Of a DNA stretch of 13,397 nt, positions 1 through 7,973 are shown piece after piece. Source of the stretch: Candidatus Woesearchaeota archaeon (GTDB taxonomy: Archaea; Nanobdellota; Nanobdellia; Woesearchaeales; UBA12501); NCBI GenBank assembly GCA_016203375.1, contig JACQMX010000057.1, positions 1-13,397 of the forward strand, given 5' to 3'. The translations under genes and the position numbers were made by a program. Position 1 is the first letter of the stretch. Every line of letters starts with the position of its first letter. The notes under the pieces were generated by a model. It was not told where the DNA came from. It saw nothing but the letters and a program-made list of their open reading frames with translations, and ran no database searches.

Positions 1-2076
1 ACTGCAACGCAGGCAAAGCCAGGAGCGAAATGCACCCTTGAAGGGAATCTTGTCTATACAGAGACAACAACAACAATCGATTTCCTTGTAGATACCTTTG
101 TGCCAGAAATAACCCTCGCACCGTTATTTGATGGTGTCATAGAATCGGATGGTAAAAATGATTTCAGGGATTATCATGTTTTCCGGTATAACAATACGTA
201 TTACACAAATCGAGAACATCTCTTTATTACCGGAATTATGAGCAACCAGTCAAAGACATCGGAAGTTCGATTTTTCGCTGGACAAACAGATGCGGATCTC
301 GGAGAATCCGTGTATGTTTATGATGTTGCGGCAAATAATGCACTTGATGGAACTGGCTTGCTGTCTGGCTTTGCCTTAAATCAGCCGGCAACTGCTGGTT
401 CTGATACAATAGTCCTCAATGCGGCGCCAGGAGCCATATTTATGGATAAGTTCCTCTACCTTGGCCATGAACGCGTTGCCTATGAACGCTATCACGACTT
501 CTACAAAGTGAAGAGCGTCAGTGGAAGCACCGTGACGCTTGCTGAACCACTAGAACAGGAAGTGCCATCATTTTTTGTGCCAAACGTATTTGACAAACCA
601 CACCCATATAATTGGTTTGGCGCAAATGTAAGCCTTGCCTTGGGGGCAAATCGGTTTGCAGCCAGAGGAAGAAGTCTCTCTGGTGTAGAAAGCAGCACCC
701 CAATCTTTGATGTTGTCTTGGATGTATACCCTCCGGAAGTTATTGTCAGCGCACCACGACAAGGGTCGCGAAACTTGCCTGTGGATGCGATTAGTTTCCG
801 CGTTCGAGAAGCAAAAGGAACAGCCATGCTTGATACAAGCTCCGTGCGCCTCACAATTAATGAAGAGAATGTGCCAATCACCATCACAAGCGAAGATACT
901 GGCTTGTACCTTGTGTATAATATAACGCACCGACCACTAACGCCACTTATCGATGGAACATTTGATATCGCTCTCAGCGGTCGTGACCGAGCTGGCAACG
1001 AATTAGTGGATGCTGGCGGTATGAAGTCATTCTCGTTTACGATCGATGACGGTTTCCCCTTGCCGCCAAGCTGGAAGATAAGAGACGCGACACTTTATGA
1101 GGGTATTTGGTACACCAACCATTCGCCTGATTTTGTTATTAATTTCACCGCAAATGACTTGCCTGTCTTTATCAGCGGCTTATTCTTGCAACTGCATGGC
1201 ACCTCAAGTCAATACGAGATATTGGTCGATTGCACACAGACGACGCCAAATCTCTTTGATTGCCATCCGGAAGAACCTCTTGAAATAAATCGAGCGTATG
1301 AGATTGTCGTGGAGGCGCACAAAGAATATCCAGAGACTACTGGACCAACGGGCGCCTATTATTCAGAGCCCGTCGTGCTTGATAATATCAGACCGTACCT
1401 TGTATTTGTCATGTATAAAGATCCGACAGTTGAACGTGCGCCGTTGCCCATCCAAGTCGCGATTCCAAATGAACGCTTCCCATTGCGGGCACAATGGCAT
1501 TATCTTGGTGATGGCGTGATATACAATCTGAATATGACAGGCAATGATCGACGTGGAAATTATGTCTTCACCTGGGAAGTGCCTGATTACAGCATAAGCA
1601 CGCACGCGCATGTGATGAATCCGAATATTGTCGTCTTGAGTATTTCTGACTACGCCAACAATGGACCGGTAGCGTGGAATGGGACGATTCGAATAGACTT
1701 AGTGCCGCCAAATCTTGCTGGCTTTACGTTTACTCCACAAGTAGAATACGCGAATCCAACGACGCGCGAATATTACACGCGGCAATTAGCGGTGAACATC
1801 ACCGGCAGCTTTACGGATAACGATGTTGCGGCAATAAGTGTTGTTCCTGGAAATTGGTTCATCAGCCAAGAGCAACGACAACCGATTGCTTTTGCAAATA
1901 TCTTACCAGATAAAACCTTCAAGATGGAACTGATGATCGAAGGAGAATTCAACGAAACTCGAGAAATGAACTATACAGTTGTTGTAGAGGATGAAGCTGG
2001 CAATAAGGTGAGCGTCCCCTTCAAACTTTACGCAGACTTGAAGCCCCCTACAGAACCAGTCATAATTTTCACATAA
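1..2076 (+). CDS. Large extracellular Ig-like repeat protein, 5' end outside the window
   Basis: The frame is open from base 1, so the gene starts upstream; the GTG at 100 is only an internal valine codon. The visible 691 residues look like a chain of beta-sandwich (Ig-like) modules. Their boundaries are marked by proline pairs or turns near residues 35, 244, 353, 465, 569 and 683, and modules end in an A-G-N turn such as RDRAGN (328-333) and EDEAGN (663-668). Spacing is about 100-110 residues except the first, roughly 200, which holds an extra beta-rich segment. There are many N-x-S/T sequons and only three cysteines, which fits a glycosylated surface protein. No membrane anchor is seen at the C-terminus, and the protein stops just after what looks like the first strand of another module. 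A role as adhesin or surface-layer component is inferred. It is followed 54 bases later by another Ig-like gene, possibly in the same transcript. Confidence 0.8.
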   Translation, partial: TATQAKPGAKCTLEGNLVYTETTTTIDFLVDTFVPEITLAPLFDGVIESDGKNDFRDYHVFRYNNTYYTNREHLFITGIMSNQSKTSEVRFFAGQTDADLGESVYVYDVAANNALDGTGLLSGFALNQPATAGSDTIVLNAAPGAIFMDKFLYLGHERVAYERYHDFYKVKSVSGSTVTLAEPLEQEVPSFFVPNVFDKPHPYNWFGANVSLALGANRFAARGRSLSGVESSTPIFDVVLDVYPPEVIVSAPRQGSRNLPVDAISFRVREAKGTAMLDTSSVRLTINEENVPITITSEDTGLYLVYNITHRPLTPLIDGTFDIALSGRDRAGNELVDAGGMKSFSFTIDDGFPLPPSWKIRDATLYEGIWYTNHSPDFVINFTANDLPVFISGLFLQLHGTSSQYEILVDCTQTTPNLFDCHPEEPLEINRAYEIVVEAHKEYPETTGPTGAYYSEPVVLDNIRPYLVFVMYKDPTVERAPLPIQVAIPNERFPLRAQWHYLGDGVIYNLNMTGNDRRGNYVFTWEVPDYSISTHAHVMNPNIVVLSISDYANNGPVAWNGTIRIDLVPPNLAGFTFTPQVEYANPTTREYYTRQLAVNITGSFTDNDVAAISVVPGNWFISQEQRQPIAFANILPDKTFKMELMIEGEFNETREMNYTVVVEDEAGNKVSVPFKLYADLKPPTEPVIIFT

Positions 2077-2090
2077 TAACCTATTCGCAT

Positions 2091-2118
2091 TCATACATAG
2101 TTTATCATACATAGTTTA
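2091..2118 (+). repeat. Perfect tandem duplication of a 14-bp unit
   Basis: TCATACATAGTTTA occurs at 2091-2104 and again, head to tail and without mismatch, at 2105-2118. It fills most of the 54-base gap between the two large surface-protein genes and ends 12 bases before the next start codon. The second copy's TAGTTTAATTT is AT-rich, but lies too close to the start to be a convincing TATA box. Confidence 0.9.
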
Positions 2119-2130
2119 ATTTGGTGGATC

Positions 2131-5100
2131 ATGAAACCTCGCTTTCCAATCTTTATTGTAGTAATGCTACTAGTATTTCCAATACTGGCGCATGCGCAAT
2201 TCGATGTAGAGATAACCGTTATCATTGGCGTGGAGCCAAGGATTCGTGCAGAGTTCAATGAAACAGTCGTTCTTCGCAACGCGACAATATTCAAATTGTC
2301 GAGCTTGACGCCGCCACTTGTCACGGATACCATATCCACTGAAAAAGAACCGCCCGAAGCTGCAGTTACGACATATTTGCTGACTCCTGAAAGAGCGTTA
2401 ACCAATGGGAACTACCTTATCCAACTGGTCGCAGCGGATTTTGTTGGCAATGAACTCACCTTTGTCAAACCATTTGCCATCAACTTTCCTGAAACAGACA
2501 TTCGAGTCATTGCTCCGCCATTAGGCGTAACGAATACGACTCCATTTAATTTAACGATCCAGACAATTCGAGAGAACATTCCACGCCCTACCGATTGCAA
2601 GTTCGCAAGCTTTGATCCACGAGAGAATTTCAATGCATTTGGCCTGCAGCCGTTTGATGTCCCTCCACTCGGCACGATGAGCGCTGTGCATACCATTACT
2701 GATTTCTCGACAAAGGCAGGACTTGTGCCAAATGTTCAAGGCCCTGGCTTTTTCGTGATCTGCATCGATGATCTTGGGCGGGCCAATCAAAAACGAATCT
2801 ATTCTATGATAGATACCATTCCGCCGGTCATCGAATCTGTGTCTTTTGATCCACCGCGAATCATTGAATACCCACTCGGCGGTGGACCGTTTGCAACAGA
2901 AACGAGCGTACGAGCAAGTGAGCCAGTCATCTGCAAATACGCAGTCAACCAGAGCAGGCCATTCGGAGAGATGGTACGCTTTGACAGCTATGATGACCAG
3001 CGTTTTGAAGCATTCACGGCGACAAATACGCAGACCGTCGAACTCCCTGATGGGGATAAAGTAACGTACACCATATTTTTCCAATGCCGCGACCGAGCAG
3101 GACAATTAACACCAGAGTTTACCAAAGAAATCCAAGTTGATCTTTCTGCCTCGATAGGCATCTCCATCCTTTCTCCACCACAATATTCTACAGGACAAAC
3201 GCTTAATCTTACGCTCACCACAGCAAAAACATCTGCATGTGACATGGTAACTCAAGATGGTGCAACAGAGCAGATAACGACAGAAGCTAATCCAGCAAAA
3301 TTCCATACAACAAACCTTGGAACATTTGATGACGGCACATACACGCTCCAGATTACTTGTAGGAGCGGTCAGGCGGGGATATTTCAGGAGCAGACTGTCT
3401 CCCATCAATTCACCGTTGATACATCCCCGCCTAGCCCTCCAACCATAAATGGGTCAACTGTATCCTGCGCAGCAAATCCGCTCACTTTTACCCCCTCAAT
3501 TGTCTTTACCGCTATCGATGCGCAATCTGGCATTAAAGAATACAGGTATAGCGTTGTGCAGCTCGGCATTAATCAAACAGGAAGCACGATAAGCAAAATA
3601 ACGCCACCGGGCACGGCAAACGCGAGTAATGCTACGGTAACTTATACATTAAGCGTCGTAGCGATCAATAACGCAGGACTCGTAGGAACGCCAACAACAA
3701 CAAGCATCAGTGTCAATCCACTACATCCCCTCTGCCTTGAAAAGAATCCACCAACAGTAACGATACGTGAAGAAAAGAAGCCAGGCGAGGTAAAAATTAA
3801 CTTAACGTGTGTTGATGAGAGCGGGTGTGACAATAGCACCTTCCTTTACGGCTTTGCGGATAATGCGACGTGCACGCCATTTAGCAATTATGTTGCGACA
3901 TTCCCCATTTTCAGGACCCAAACGGTATGCTACAGTGTGAAGGATATGGTTGGCAATAATGCATCAGGCTCAAAACGAATTGAAGTGAGCGTTGCAAATA
4001 CTTGCACAAATACTGTAAAGGACGGAGACGAAACGGATGTTGACTGCGGCGGCAGCTGCGGCAGCACGTGCCTCGATACAAAAGTGTGCAGGGCAGATAG
4101 GGACTGCAAAAATCTTTTCTGCAGCAATGGAAAATGTGCAACACCAACTTGTACAGATAATTTCCTGAATGATAAAGAAACTGATGTTGACTGCGGCGGC
4201 CCAAATTGTGCAGAGAAGTGCGCAGACAACAAAAAATGCGCGCAGAATACAGACTGCCAAAGCAATTTCTGCAATCCTGATCTAAAATTGTGCGCCATTC
4301 CCACATGTATGGATAATTTTGTAGGCGGTAATGAGACAGACATCGATTGCGGTGGCAACTGCCAGCAATGTGAAGAAAATCAAAAATGCAAGGTGGATAG
4401 TGATTGCACGACAAACAAGTGCGAATTTGGATATTGCAAGCTGGAAGTTGCGCCGACAACCGCAGCGCCAACCATAGTAGAGAAAACATTCCTACAAAAG
4501 TTAGGCAGTTTCATGCTCTCGTGGGGCTTGATCATTCTTGGCGTGCTCTGCATCGCTGGTGGCAGTGGCTACTTGTATTATAAGAAGACGCTGCCCGCAC
4601 CTGTGAGAGCAGCACCAACACCTGGAAAGCCTGCACCGCCGAGGCCATTAACCAGGGAAGAGCTTGCCCACAAAAGAGCTGAAGAGGAGCGGAGAAAGCG
4701 ACTTGAGGAAACGATAAAACAACGTGTCGAGCGCGAAGAGCAAGAGAAAAAGGAAAAGCGAACAAGATTATTCGAAGCATTCGGCGCTCCAAAGCCAGGC
4801 GCTCCACCTGAAAGGGTACCGGAACGTATTCCGCTCCCCGAGGCAAAGAAAGAAGGAGTGAAAGAAGAATGGGTTACGCTTGAAACGCTTAAAGCAAGGG
4901 GCCTCCCAAAAGCAAAAGAAAAGGGTGCGCCAAAAGCTGAGGAAGCATTTGAAAAGCTCGGCAAGATTGCTGAAAAGGAAAAAACTGAAGAAGACATCTT
5001 TGCCAAGCTGCCTGCAAAAGAGGGAGCGGAAAAACCTGAAGAGGATATTTTCGCTAAGCTTCCAAGCAAGGAAGAGGGAGCGATAGATCACGAAATTCTC

Positions 5101-5184
5101 CGCCGAATTAGTGAAGCAGAAGAAAAAAAGGAGGCGGAAACAGCGCTGCGGAAGGCCAAACGAGCTGCAAAAAAGAGAAGGTAA
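2131..5184 (+). CDS. Membrane-anchored surface protein with Ig-like modules, eight-cysteine repeats and charged cytoplasmic tail
   Basis: This 1017-residue protein has a clear plan. A Sec signal peptide covers residues 1-22, with likely cleavage after A-H-A. Several Ig-like modules follow to about residue 620; turns such as CRDRAG and linkers such as DTIPP and DTSPP mark them. Three eight-cysteine repeats (625-669, 674-721, 726-769) each carry an ETD(V/I)DCGG signature, which from general knowledge is a motif scattered in secreted proteins of bacteria and archaea. A membrane helix at about 794-817 is followed by about 200 residues of cytoplasmic tail, with a proline-rich stretch, an E/K/R-rich probable coiled coil and tandem EEDIFAKLP motifs. 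N-x-S/T sequons are common outside and absent from the charged tail. The topology suggests an adhesin or receptor linking the surface to a cytoplasmic partner; that role is inferred. The start is set by the signal peptide and GGTGG just upstream. Confidence 0.85.
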   Translation: MKPRFPIFIVVMLLVFPILAHAQFDVEITVIIGVEPRIRAEFNETVVLRNATIFKLSSLTPPLVTDTISTEKEPPEAAVTTYLLTPERALTNGNYLIQLVAADFVGNELTFVKPFAINFPETDIRVIAPPLGVTNTTPFNLTIQTIRENIPRPTDCKFASFDPRENFNAFGLQPFDVPPLGTMSAVHTITDFSTKAGLVPNVQGPGFFVICIDDLGRANQKRIYSMIDTIPPVIESVSFDPPRIIEYPLGGGPFATETSVRASEPVICKYAVNQSRPFGEMVRFDSYDDQRFEAFTATNTQTVELPDGDKVTYTIFFQCRDRAGQLTPEFTKEIQVDLSASIGISILSPPQYSTGQTLNLTLTTAKTSACDMVTQDGATEQITTEANPAKFHTTNLGTFDDGTYTLQITCRSGQAGIFQEQTVSHQFTVDTSPPSPPTINGSTVSCAANPLTFTPSIVFTAIDAQSGIKEYRYSVVQLGINQTGSTISKITPPGTANASNATVTYTLSVVAINNAGLVGTPTTTSISVNPLHPLCLEKNPPTVTIREEKKPGEVKINLTCVDESGCDNSTFLYGFADNATCTPFSNYVATFPIFRTQTVCYSVKDMVGNNASGSKRIEVSVANTCTNTVKDGDETDVDCGGSCGSTCLDTKVCRADRDCKNLFCSNGKCATPTCTDNFLNDKETDVDCGGPNCAEKCADNKKCAQNTDCQSNFCNPDLKLCAIPTCMDNFVGGNETDIDCGGNCQQCEENQKCKVDSDCTTNKCEFGYCKLEVAPTTAAPTIVEKTFLQKLGSFMLSWGLIILGVLCIAGGSGYLYYKKTLPAPVRAAPTPGKPAPPRPLTREELAHKRAEEERRKRLEETIKQRVEREEQEKKEKRTRLFEAFGAPKPGAPPERVPERIPLPEAKKEGVKEEWVTLETLKARGLPKAKEKGAPKAEEAFEKLGKIAEKEKTEEDIFAKLPAKEGAEKPEEDIFAKLPSKEEGAIDHEILRRISEAEEKKEAETALRKAKRAAKKRR
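4003..4437 (+). repeat. Three tandem eight-cysteine repeats within the surface protein
   Basis: Each unit is 44-48 residues and starts with C-(T/M)-(N/D), then ETD(V/I)DCGG, a short C-rich loop, and a C-x5-C-x4-C-x(4-6)-C end. Cysteines fall at residues 625, 639, 643, 647, 653, 659, 664, 669; then 674, 688, 693, 697, 703, 709, 714, 721; then 726, 740, 744, 747, 753, 759, 764, 769. The count of 24, all in register, suggests four disulfides per unit. The acidic residues around DETDVDC could bind calcium; that is a guess. Confidence 0.85.
4987..5064 (+). repeat. Two EEDIFAKLP motifs in the cytoplasmic tail
   Basis: EEDIFAKLP occurs at residues 953-961 and 970-978, 17 residues apart. A weaker relative, EEAFEKLG, sits at 937-944. 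The two exact copies differ at seven of nine codons, always silently, so they are not a recent DNA duplication. They look like short linear motifs kept by selection. Confidence 0.8.
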
Positions 5185-5191
5185 GCCTTCC

Positions 5192-6274
5192 ATGACAATG
5201 CGTGAAGCGTCCAGGAAACATGGGAAAAAGGGACAGGTGGAAGTCCATTTTAACTGGATTTTTGTGCTGATCATCGGCGCGGTGATTCTTGTATTCTTTC
5301 TCATGGTGATTGCGAAACAAAAGACAGTCTCAAACCAACGGCTGGCTGCTGATGTGCTCTCCAATATGGAACTTATTCTCACTGGCCAAGGAGTGAGCGT
5401 TGGAAGAGAGGATATTGTTAACATACCAGAGATCCCTTTCAAATTCACCTGTGACGACTATGGCATGATGGAAATGACAAAGCGAACTGGCAATGCTATC
5501 ATATTTGCTCCAGACGCTATCGAATCCGAACAGCTTATTACCTGGACGCAAAGCTGGGATATCCCGTTTAAAATAAGCAATGTGCTTTATTTAACGAGTC
5601 CAGACATCCGTTATCATCTCATCTACGACACGAGCGATCCTGAAGCAACGCAATTTGCGCTTGAGCTGAATGAAAGTTTGCCAGAACGTATGGATAAAGT
5701 TATGACAACAGATCCGGCAACAATACAGTATGAAAATACGGATAAGGTGCGATTAGTTTACATCTTTTTTGAGGGAACCCCCGCCTTGCCACCGAGTTTT
5801 GTGGGGCTTAATGATAAAGTAGTGAGTGCGCTTGCAATACAAAAAAATGAAGAAGATGTCTATAATGGCGGAGCATTGCTTGCATTCTACAAAAAACAGG
5901 GAAACGCGCTGGCGCCAGATGCGCTTCCTGCCGGAGGAGCAGTATTTGCTTCTCTTGGAAAAGCACCAGTATTCGGTGCTGTTTTTGCAGACAATGCGGA
6001 AATGTATGACTGTACTATGCGAAAAGCGGTGAAACGCCTAAAATACGTCGCCATGATTTATACGCAGCGCGCAAACAGCCTCCTCGCAGCCGCGGTTCCA
6101 CGCTGCGCGACATATTATAGCGCTGCGTCATTTACTCAATATGCACTGTTTGATCCTGATGAAATTGCTGGAAATGTCATTAGTCCTACGGTAACGGATT
6201 TGTTTGCGATAGGGCAAGCTCTCAAGAATCTTAACATAAATACTATCCGTGCATCATGCACGACACTATATTGA
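5192..6274 (+). CDS. Pilin-like single-span protein with large extracellular domain (KGQ-type N-terminus)
   Basis: The protein has 360 residues. A basic N-terminus ending in KKGQ (12-15) is followed by one hydrophobic helix (about 20-41) starting HFNWIFV, then a soluble domain with four cysteines. This resembles class III (archaeal prepilin) signal peptides, where cleavage falls before the Q, but the glutamate usually found at +5 is a histidine here. The family looks familiar from Woesearchaeota/Pacearchaeota genomes, where it stays uncharacterised (memory, not searched). A start at 5111 is possible in frame, but it would overlap the previous gene by 74 bases and add a lysine/arginine run. 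The ATG at 5192 lies 7 bases after the previous stop, with GAAGGT upstream, and is preferred. It is followed after two bases by another pilin-like gene, so the three are probably one operon. Confidence 0.75.
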   Translation: MTMREASRKHGKKGQVEVHFNWIFVLIIGAVILVFFLMVIAKQKTVSNQRLAADVLSNMELILTGQGVSVGREDIVNIPEIPFKFTCDDYGMMEMTKRTGNAIIFAPDAIESEQLITWTQSWDIPFKISNVLYLTSPDIRYHLIYDTSDPEATQFALELNESLPERMDKVMTTDPATIQYENTDKVRLVYIFFEGTPALPPSFVGLNDKVVSALAIQKNEEDVYNGGALLAFYKKQGNALAPDALPAGGAVFASLGKAPVFGAVFADNAEMYDCTMRKAVKRLKYVAMIYTQRANSLLAAAVPRCATYYSAASFTQYALFDPDEIAGNVISPTVTDLFAIGQALKNLNINTIRASCTTLY

Positions 6275-6276
6275 CC

Positions 6277-6774
6277 ATGAACCAAAAAGCGCAAATGCAA
6301 ATGGCGGAAACAATAGCTATCCTGCTTGTCTTTTTTGTAATCATTGGCCTTTCGCTCACTTATTATGGCGCGTTTCAGGCAGGCTCTATCCGAGAAGCAC
6401 AACGAGAACAGTTTGAAAAGGAAGCTATCAGGATAGCATTGGTGGTTTCGCATCTTCCAGAAGTCGCTTGCTCGGATGATAATCAAATTACAGAAAATTG
6501 CTTTGATAAGCTCAAAGTACAATCCTTGAGCACTCTTGCCGCACAAGGGGGCAATGAGGAAGCATTCTTATTCTACCAATCCGAGTTTCGGGACAGTAAG
6601 GTGGTCATCCAACAGATTTTTCCAGACGTTGAGGAGTTTGTGATCTACGACAATGCACCAGCGGAATTTACGGAGATGATTCCAACATTTATTCCAATGA
6701 CTATTCGCGATCCAACAAAACACTTGCAATTCCAAAATACATTAGGCTTGTTGACTGTTGAGGTATATCGATAA
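6277..6774 (+). CDS. Pilin-like single-span protein (second of trio)
   Basis: The protein has 165 residues. After MNQKAQMQMAET comes a hydrophobic helix (about 13-33), then SIREAQREQFEKEA, a charged helix like the stalk of pilins, then a mainly beta-looking domain. Two cysteines (VACSDD and ENCFDK) near residues 60-75 may form a disulfide. The ATG at 6277 starts two bases after the upstream stop; an in-frame ATG at 6256 would overlap the previous gene and is less likely. The KAQ(x)nE arrangement is near but not identical to the archaeal prepilin motif. The stop overlaps the next start as TAATG, which suggests coupled translation. The exact function is unknown; a minor pilin-like subunit is the best inference. 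Confidence 0.75.
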   Translation: MNQKAQMQMAETIAILLVFFVIIGLSLTYYGAFQAGSIREAQREQFEKEAIRIALVVSHLPEVACSDDNQITENCFDKLKVQSLSTLAAQGGNEEAFLFYQSEFRDSKVVIQQIFPDVEEFVIYDNAPAEFTEMIPTFIPMTIRDPTKHLQFQNTLGLLTVEVYR

Positions 6775-7292
6775 TGCTAACAAAAAAAGGGCAGATGGAG
6801 ATGATCGGCATTGCTATCGTTGTTGTCCTTATTGTTATTGGCGCAACACTTTTTCTTACCTTAAGCATCAAGCCGGCAAGCAAGGCGCATGCGGCATTCG
6901 CGCAAAAAGAACTAGCGCAGAACATTGTGGATGCGCTGGTAAAGACTGTTACAACATGCAGAGGGCTTGATTTTGCCGCAGTACTTGAAGATTGCGCGAA
7001 AAATGGAGACTCTGGCATCGTATGTGAAGATACGCGCAGGTCATGCCAATATGCACGCGAGGAGATCTCAGGAATACTGGATCGCATCCTTGGTACGCGA
7101 ACTTTCCAATACCGTTTTTCCGCGACAAAAGATCTTGGCGGTGCCGCATTTGATGATATTTCCACTACCAGCTGCACCATGGCATTGATCCAGAATGGTG
7201 ATGTTGTGGTAGAAACGCCCGGGATACAGCCAATACCATTGTATCCTGGCACCCTAACCTTAATGCTGCAGATTTGCACGCCACTAAAATAA
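6774..7292 (+). CDS. Pilin-like single-span protein with six cysteines (third of trio)
   Basis: The protein has 172 residues. MLTKKGQMEM precedes a hydrophobic helix (about 11-32). The outer part carries six cysteines (TTCRG, EDCAK, IVCED, RSCQY, TSCTM, QICTP) and a helical piece, YAREEISGILDRIL. This again resembles an archaeal prepilin N-terminus with KGQ. The start overlaps the previous stop by one base (TAATG). I recall similar proteins in other DPANN genomes next to relatives of the two genes before it, which would make the trio a conserved unit; I could not check this. A promoter lies just after this gene, so the operon probably ends here. Confidence 0.75.
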   Translation: MLTKKGQMEMIGIAIVVVLIVIGATLFLTLSIKPASKAHAAFAQKELAQNIVDALVKTVTTCRGLDFAAVLEDCAKNGDSGIVCEDTRRSCQYAREEISGILDRILGTRTFQYRFSATKDLGGAAFDDISTTSCTMALIQNGDVVVETPGIQPIPLYPGTLTLMLQICTPLK

Positions 7293-7297
7293 GGGTA

Positions 7298-7311
7298 GAA
7301 AAATTTATATA
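7298..7311 (+). promoter_or_regulatory. BRE/TATA promoter of the small cysteine-rich gene trio
   Basis: GAAAA followed by TTTATATA (7304-7311) matches the archaeal BRE plus TATA arrangement. Initiation would be expected about 25 bases downstream, near 7333, giving a leader of about 45 bases that includes the GAGGTGAT binding site. It lies in the longest gap of the surface cluster (86 bases). Confidence 0.65.
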
Positions 7312-7365
7312 TGCCGAAGCTTCAGAATGTCATAATTTGTGAATATAGCGCTTAAAAGGCAAAAT

Positions 7366-7373
7366 GAGGTGAT
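7366..7373 (+). promoter_or_regulatory. Strong ribosome binding site GAGGTGAT
   Basis: GAGGTGAT matches eight bases of the anti-Shine-Dalgarno complement. It sits five bases before a GTG, which fixes GTG 7379 as the start. The ATG at 7372 lies inside the site and opens only a seven-codon frame. Confidence 0.8.
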
Positions 7374-7378
7374 GAGTC

Positions 7379-7660
7379 GTGCTCAAGCAAAATAAGAGAG
7401 GGGCGGAATTAACGCTCAATGTCATTGTTATTGCAGCCATTGTGCTCTTTGTTCTTGTTGTGTTGTTGTTGATTTTCACCGGCAGGATTGGCGGCTTCCA
7501 GAAGGAAACAGCCAAATGCGAGACGCAGGGTGGCGTTTGCACCCTTGGTGCATGTCCAGAAAATGCACGCCAGGTTAGCACCTTAGTCTGCGACCTCAAT
7601 AGTGATGGCGACAGCAAAGATGGCCCAGGTGTTGATGGCGTCTGCTGCGTCAGCGTGTAG
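7379..7660 (+). CDS. Small pilin-like protein with six cysteines (first of three)
   Basis: The protein has 93 residues and a GTG start chosen for the binding site five bases upstream. NKRGAELTLN leads into a hydrophobic helix (about 15-33) ending IFTGRIGG. The outer part has cysteines at 47, 54, 59, 71, 89 and 90, the last two a C-C pair three residues from the end. The stretch DLNSDGDSKDG (72-82) is rich in Asp and could bind a cation (guess). The N-terminal half closely matches the protein at 7974 (both have RG-x-ELT, then IVIA, then IFTGRI), so the two are paralogues. The N-terminus suggests class III prepilin-like export, with the cysteine knot outside. Function is unknown. Confidence 0.75.
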   Translation: MLKQNKRGAELTLNVIVIAAIVLFVLVVLLLIFTGRIGGFQKETAKCETQGGVCTLGACPENARQVSTLVCDLNSDGDSKDGPGVDGVCCVSV

Positions 7661-7677
7661 AGCATAGGAGTTTTCTT

Positions 7678-7956
7678 ATGTTTTTTCACATTTTTCCTGC
7701 CAAGCGAGGTCAGGGACATTGGACGCAGATGGTCTCTGCCGTTTTGGTAGTTGTTATTATTGTTGTTCTTGTTATCTTATTCACGACAAATGTTGGCCAA
7801 TCGCAAAGGACAATAACCCAGTGCACGGGCATTGGTGGCATTGAGGGACTTACCGGGCAATGCCAGCAAAAAGTGAGCGAGGCAAGCCCTTGCGGCGACA
7901 AGCAAATGCTCGCGACAGCATCGTGCTCGAATGGCCAAGTTTGCTGCATAGGATGA
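7678..7956 (+). CDS. Small pilin-like protein with six cysteines (second of three)
   Basis: The protein has 92 residues. PAKRGQGHWTQMV precedes a valine/isoleucine-rich helix (about 18-36), then a cysteine-rich outer part with Cys at 49, 62, 72, 83, 89 and 90, again ending in a C-C pair two residues from the C-terminus. ATAGGAG seven bases before the ATG is a fair binding site. The N-terminus differs from its two neighbours (KRGQ instead of RG-x-ELT), so it is a more distant member. No catalytic motif is seen. The gaps of 17 bases on each side suggest one transcript with the flanking genes. Confidence 0.72.
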   Translation: MFFHIFPAKRGQGHWTQMVSAVLVVVIIVVLVILFTTNVGQSQRTITQCTGIGGIEGLTGQCQQKVSEASPCGDKQMLATASCSNGQVCCIG

Positions 7957-7962
7957 TGAAAT

Positions 7963-7968
7963 AGGTGA
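7963..7968 (+). promoter_or_regulatory. Ribosome binding site that decides the start at 7974
   Basis: AGGTGA lies five bases before ATG 7974. A possible GTG start at 7965 falls within this site, so the longer reading frame is unlikely. Confidence 0.7.
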
Positions 7969-7973
7969 CGAGA

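Noticed and set aside
2551..3105. 184-codon minus-strand frame inside the large surface gene, and similar long antisense frames at 501-998, 3911-4489, 4578-5069 and 4768-5448
   Set aside because: They are shadows of a well-supported plus-strand protein with signal peptide, repeats and membrane span; the antisense products have no coherent domain features.
7372..7395. ATG inside the ribosome binding site before the gene at 7379
   Set aside because: It opens only a seven-codon frame and lies within GAGGTGAT, which is better explained as the binding site for GTG 7379.
7965..7973. GTG at 7965 as start of the third small cysteine-rich protein
   Set aside because: The GTG is part of the AGGTGA binding site; the ATG at 7974 has the right spacing and gives the same N-terminal layout as its paralogue.
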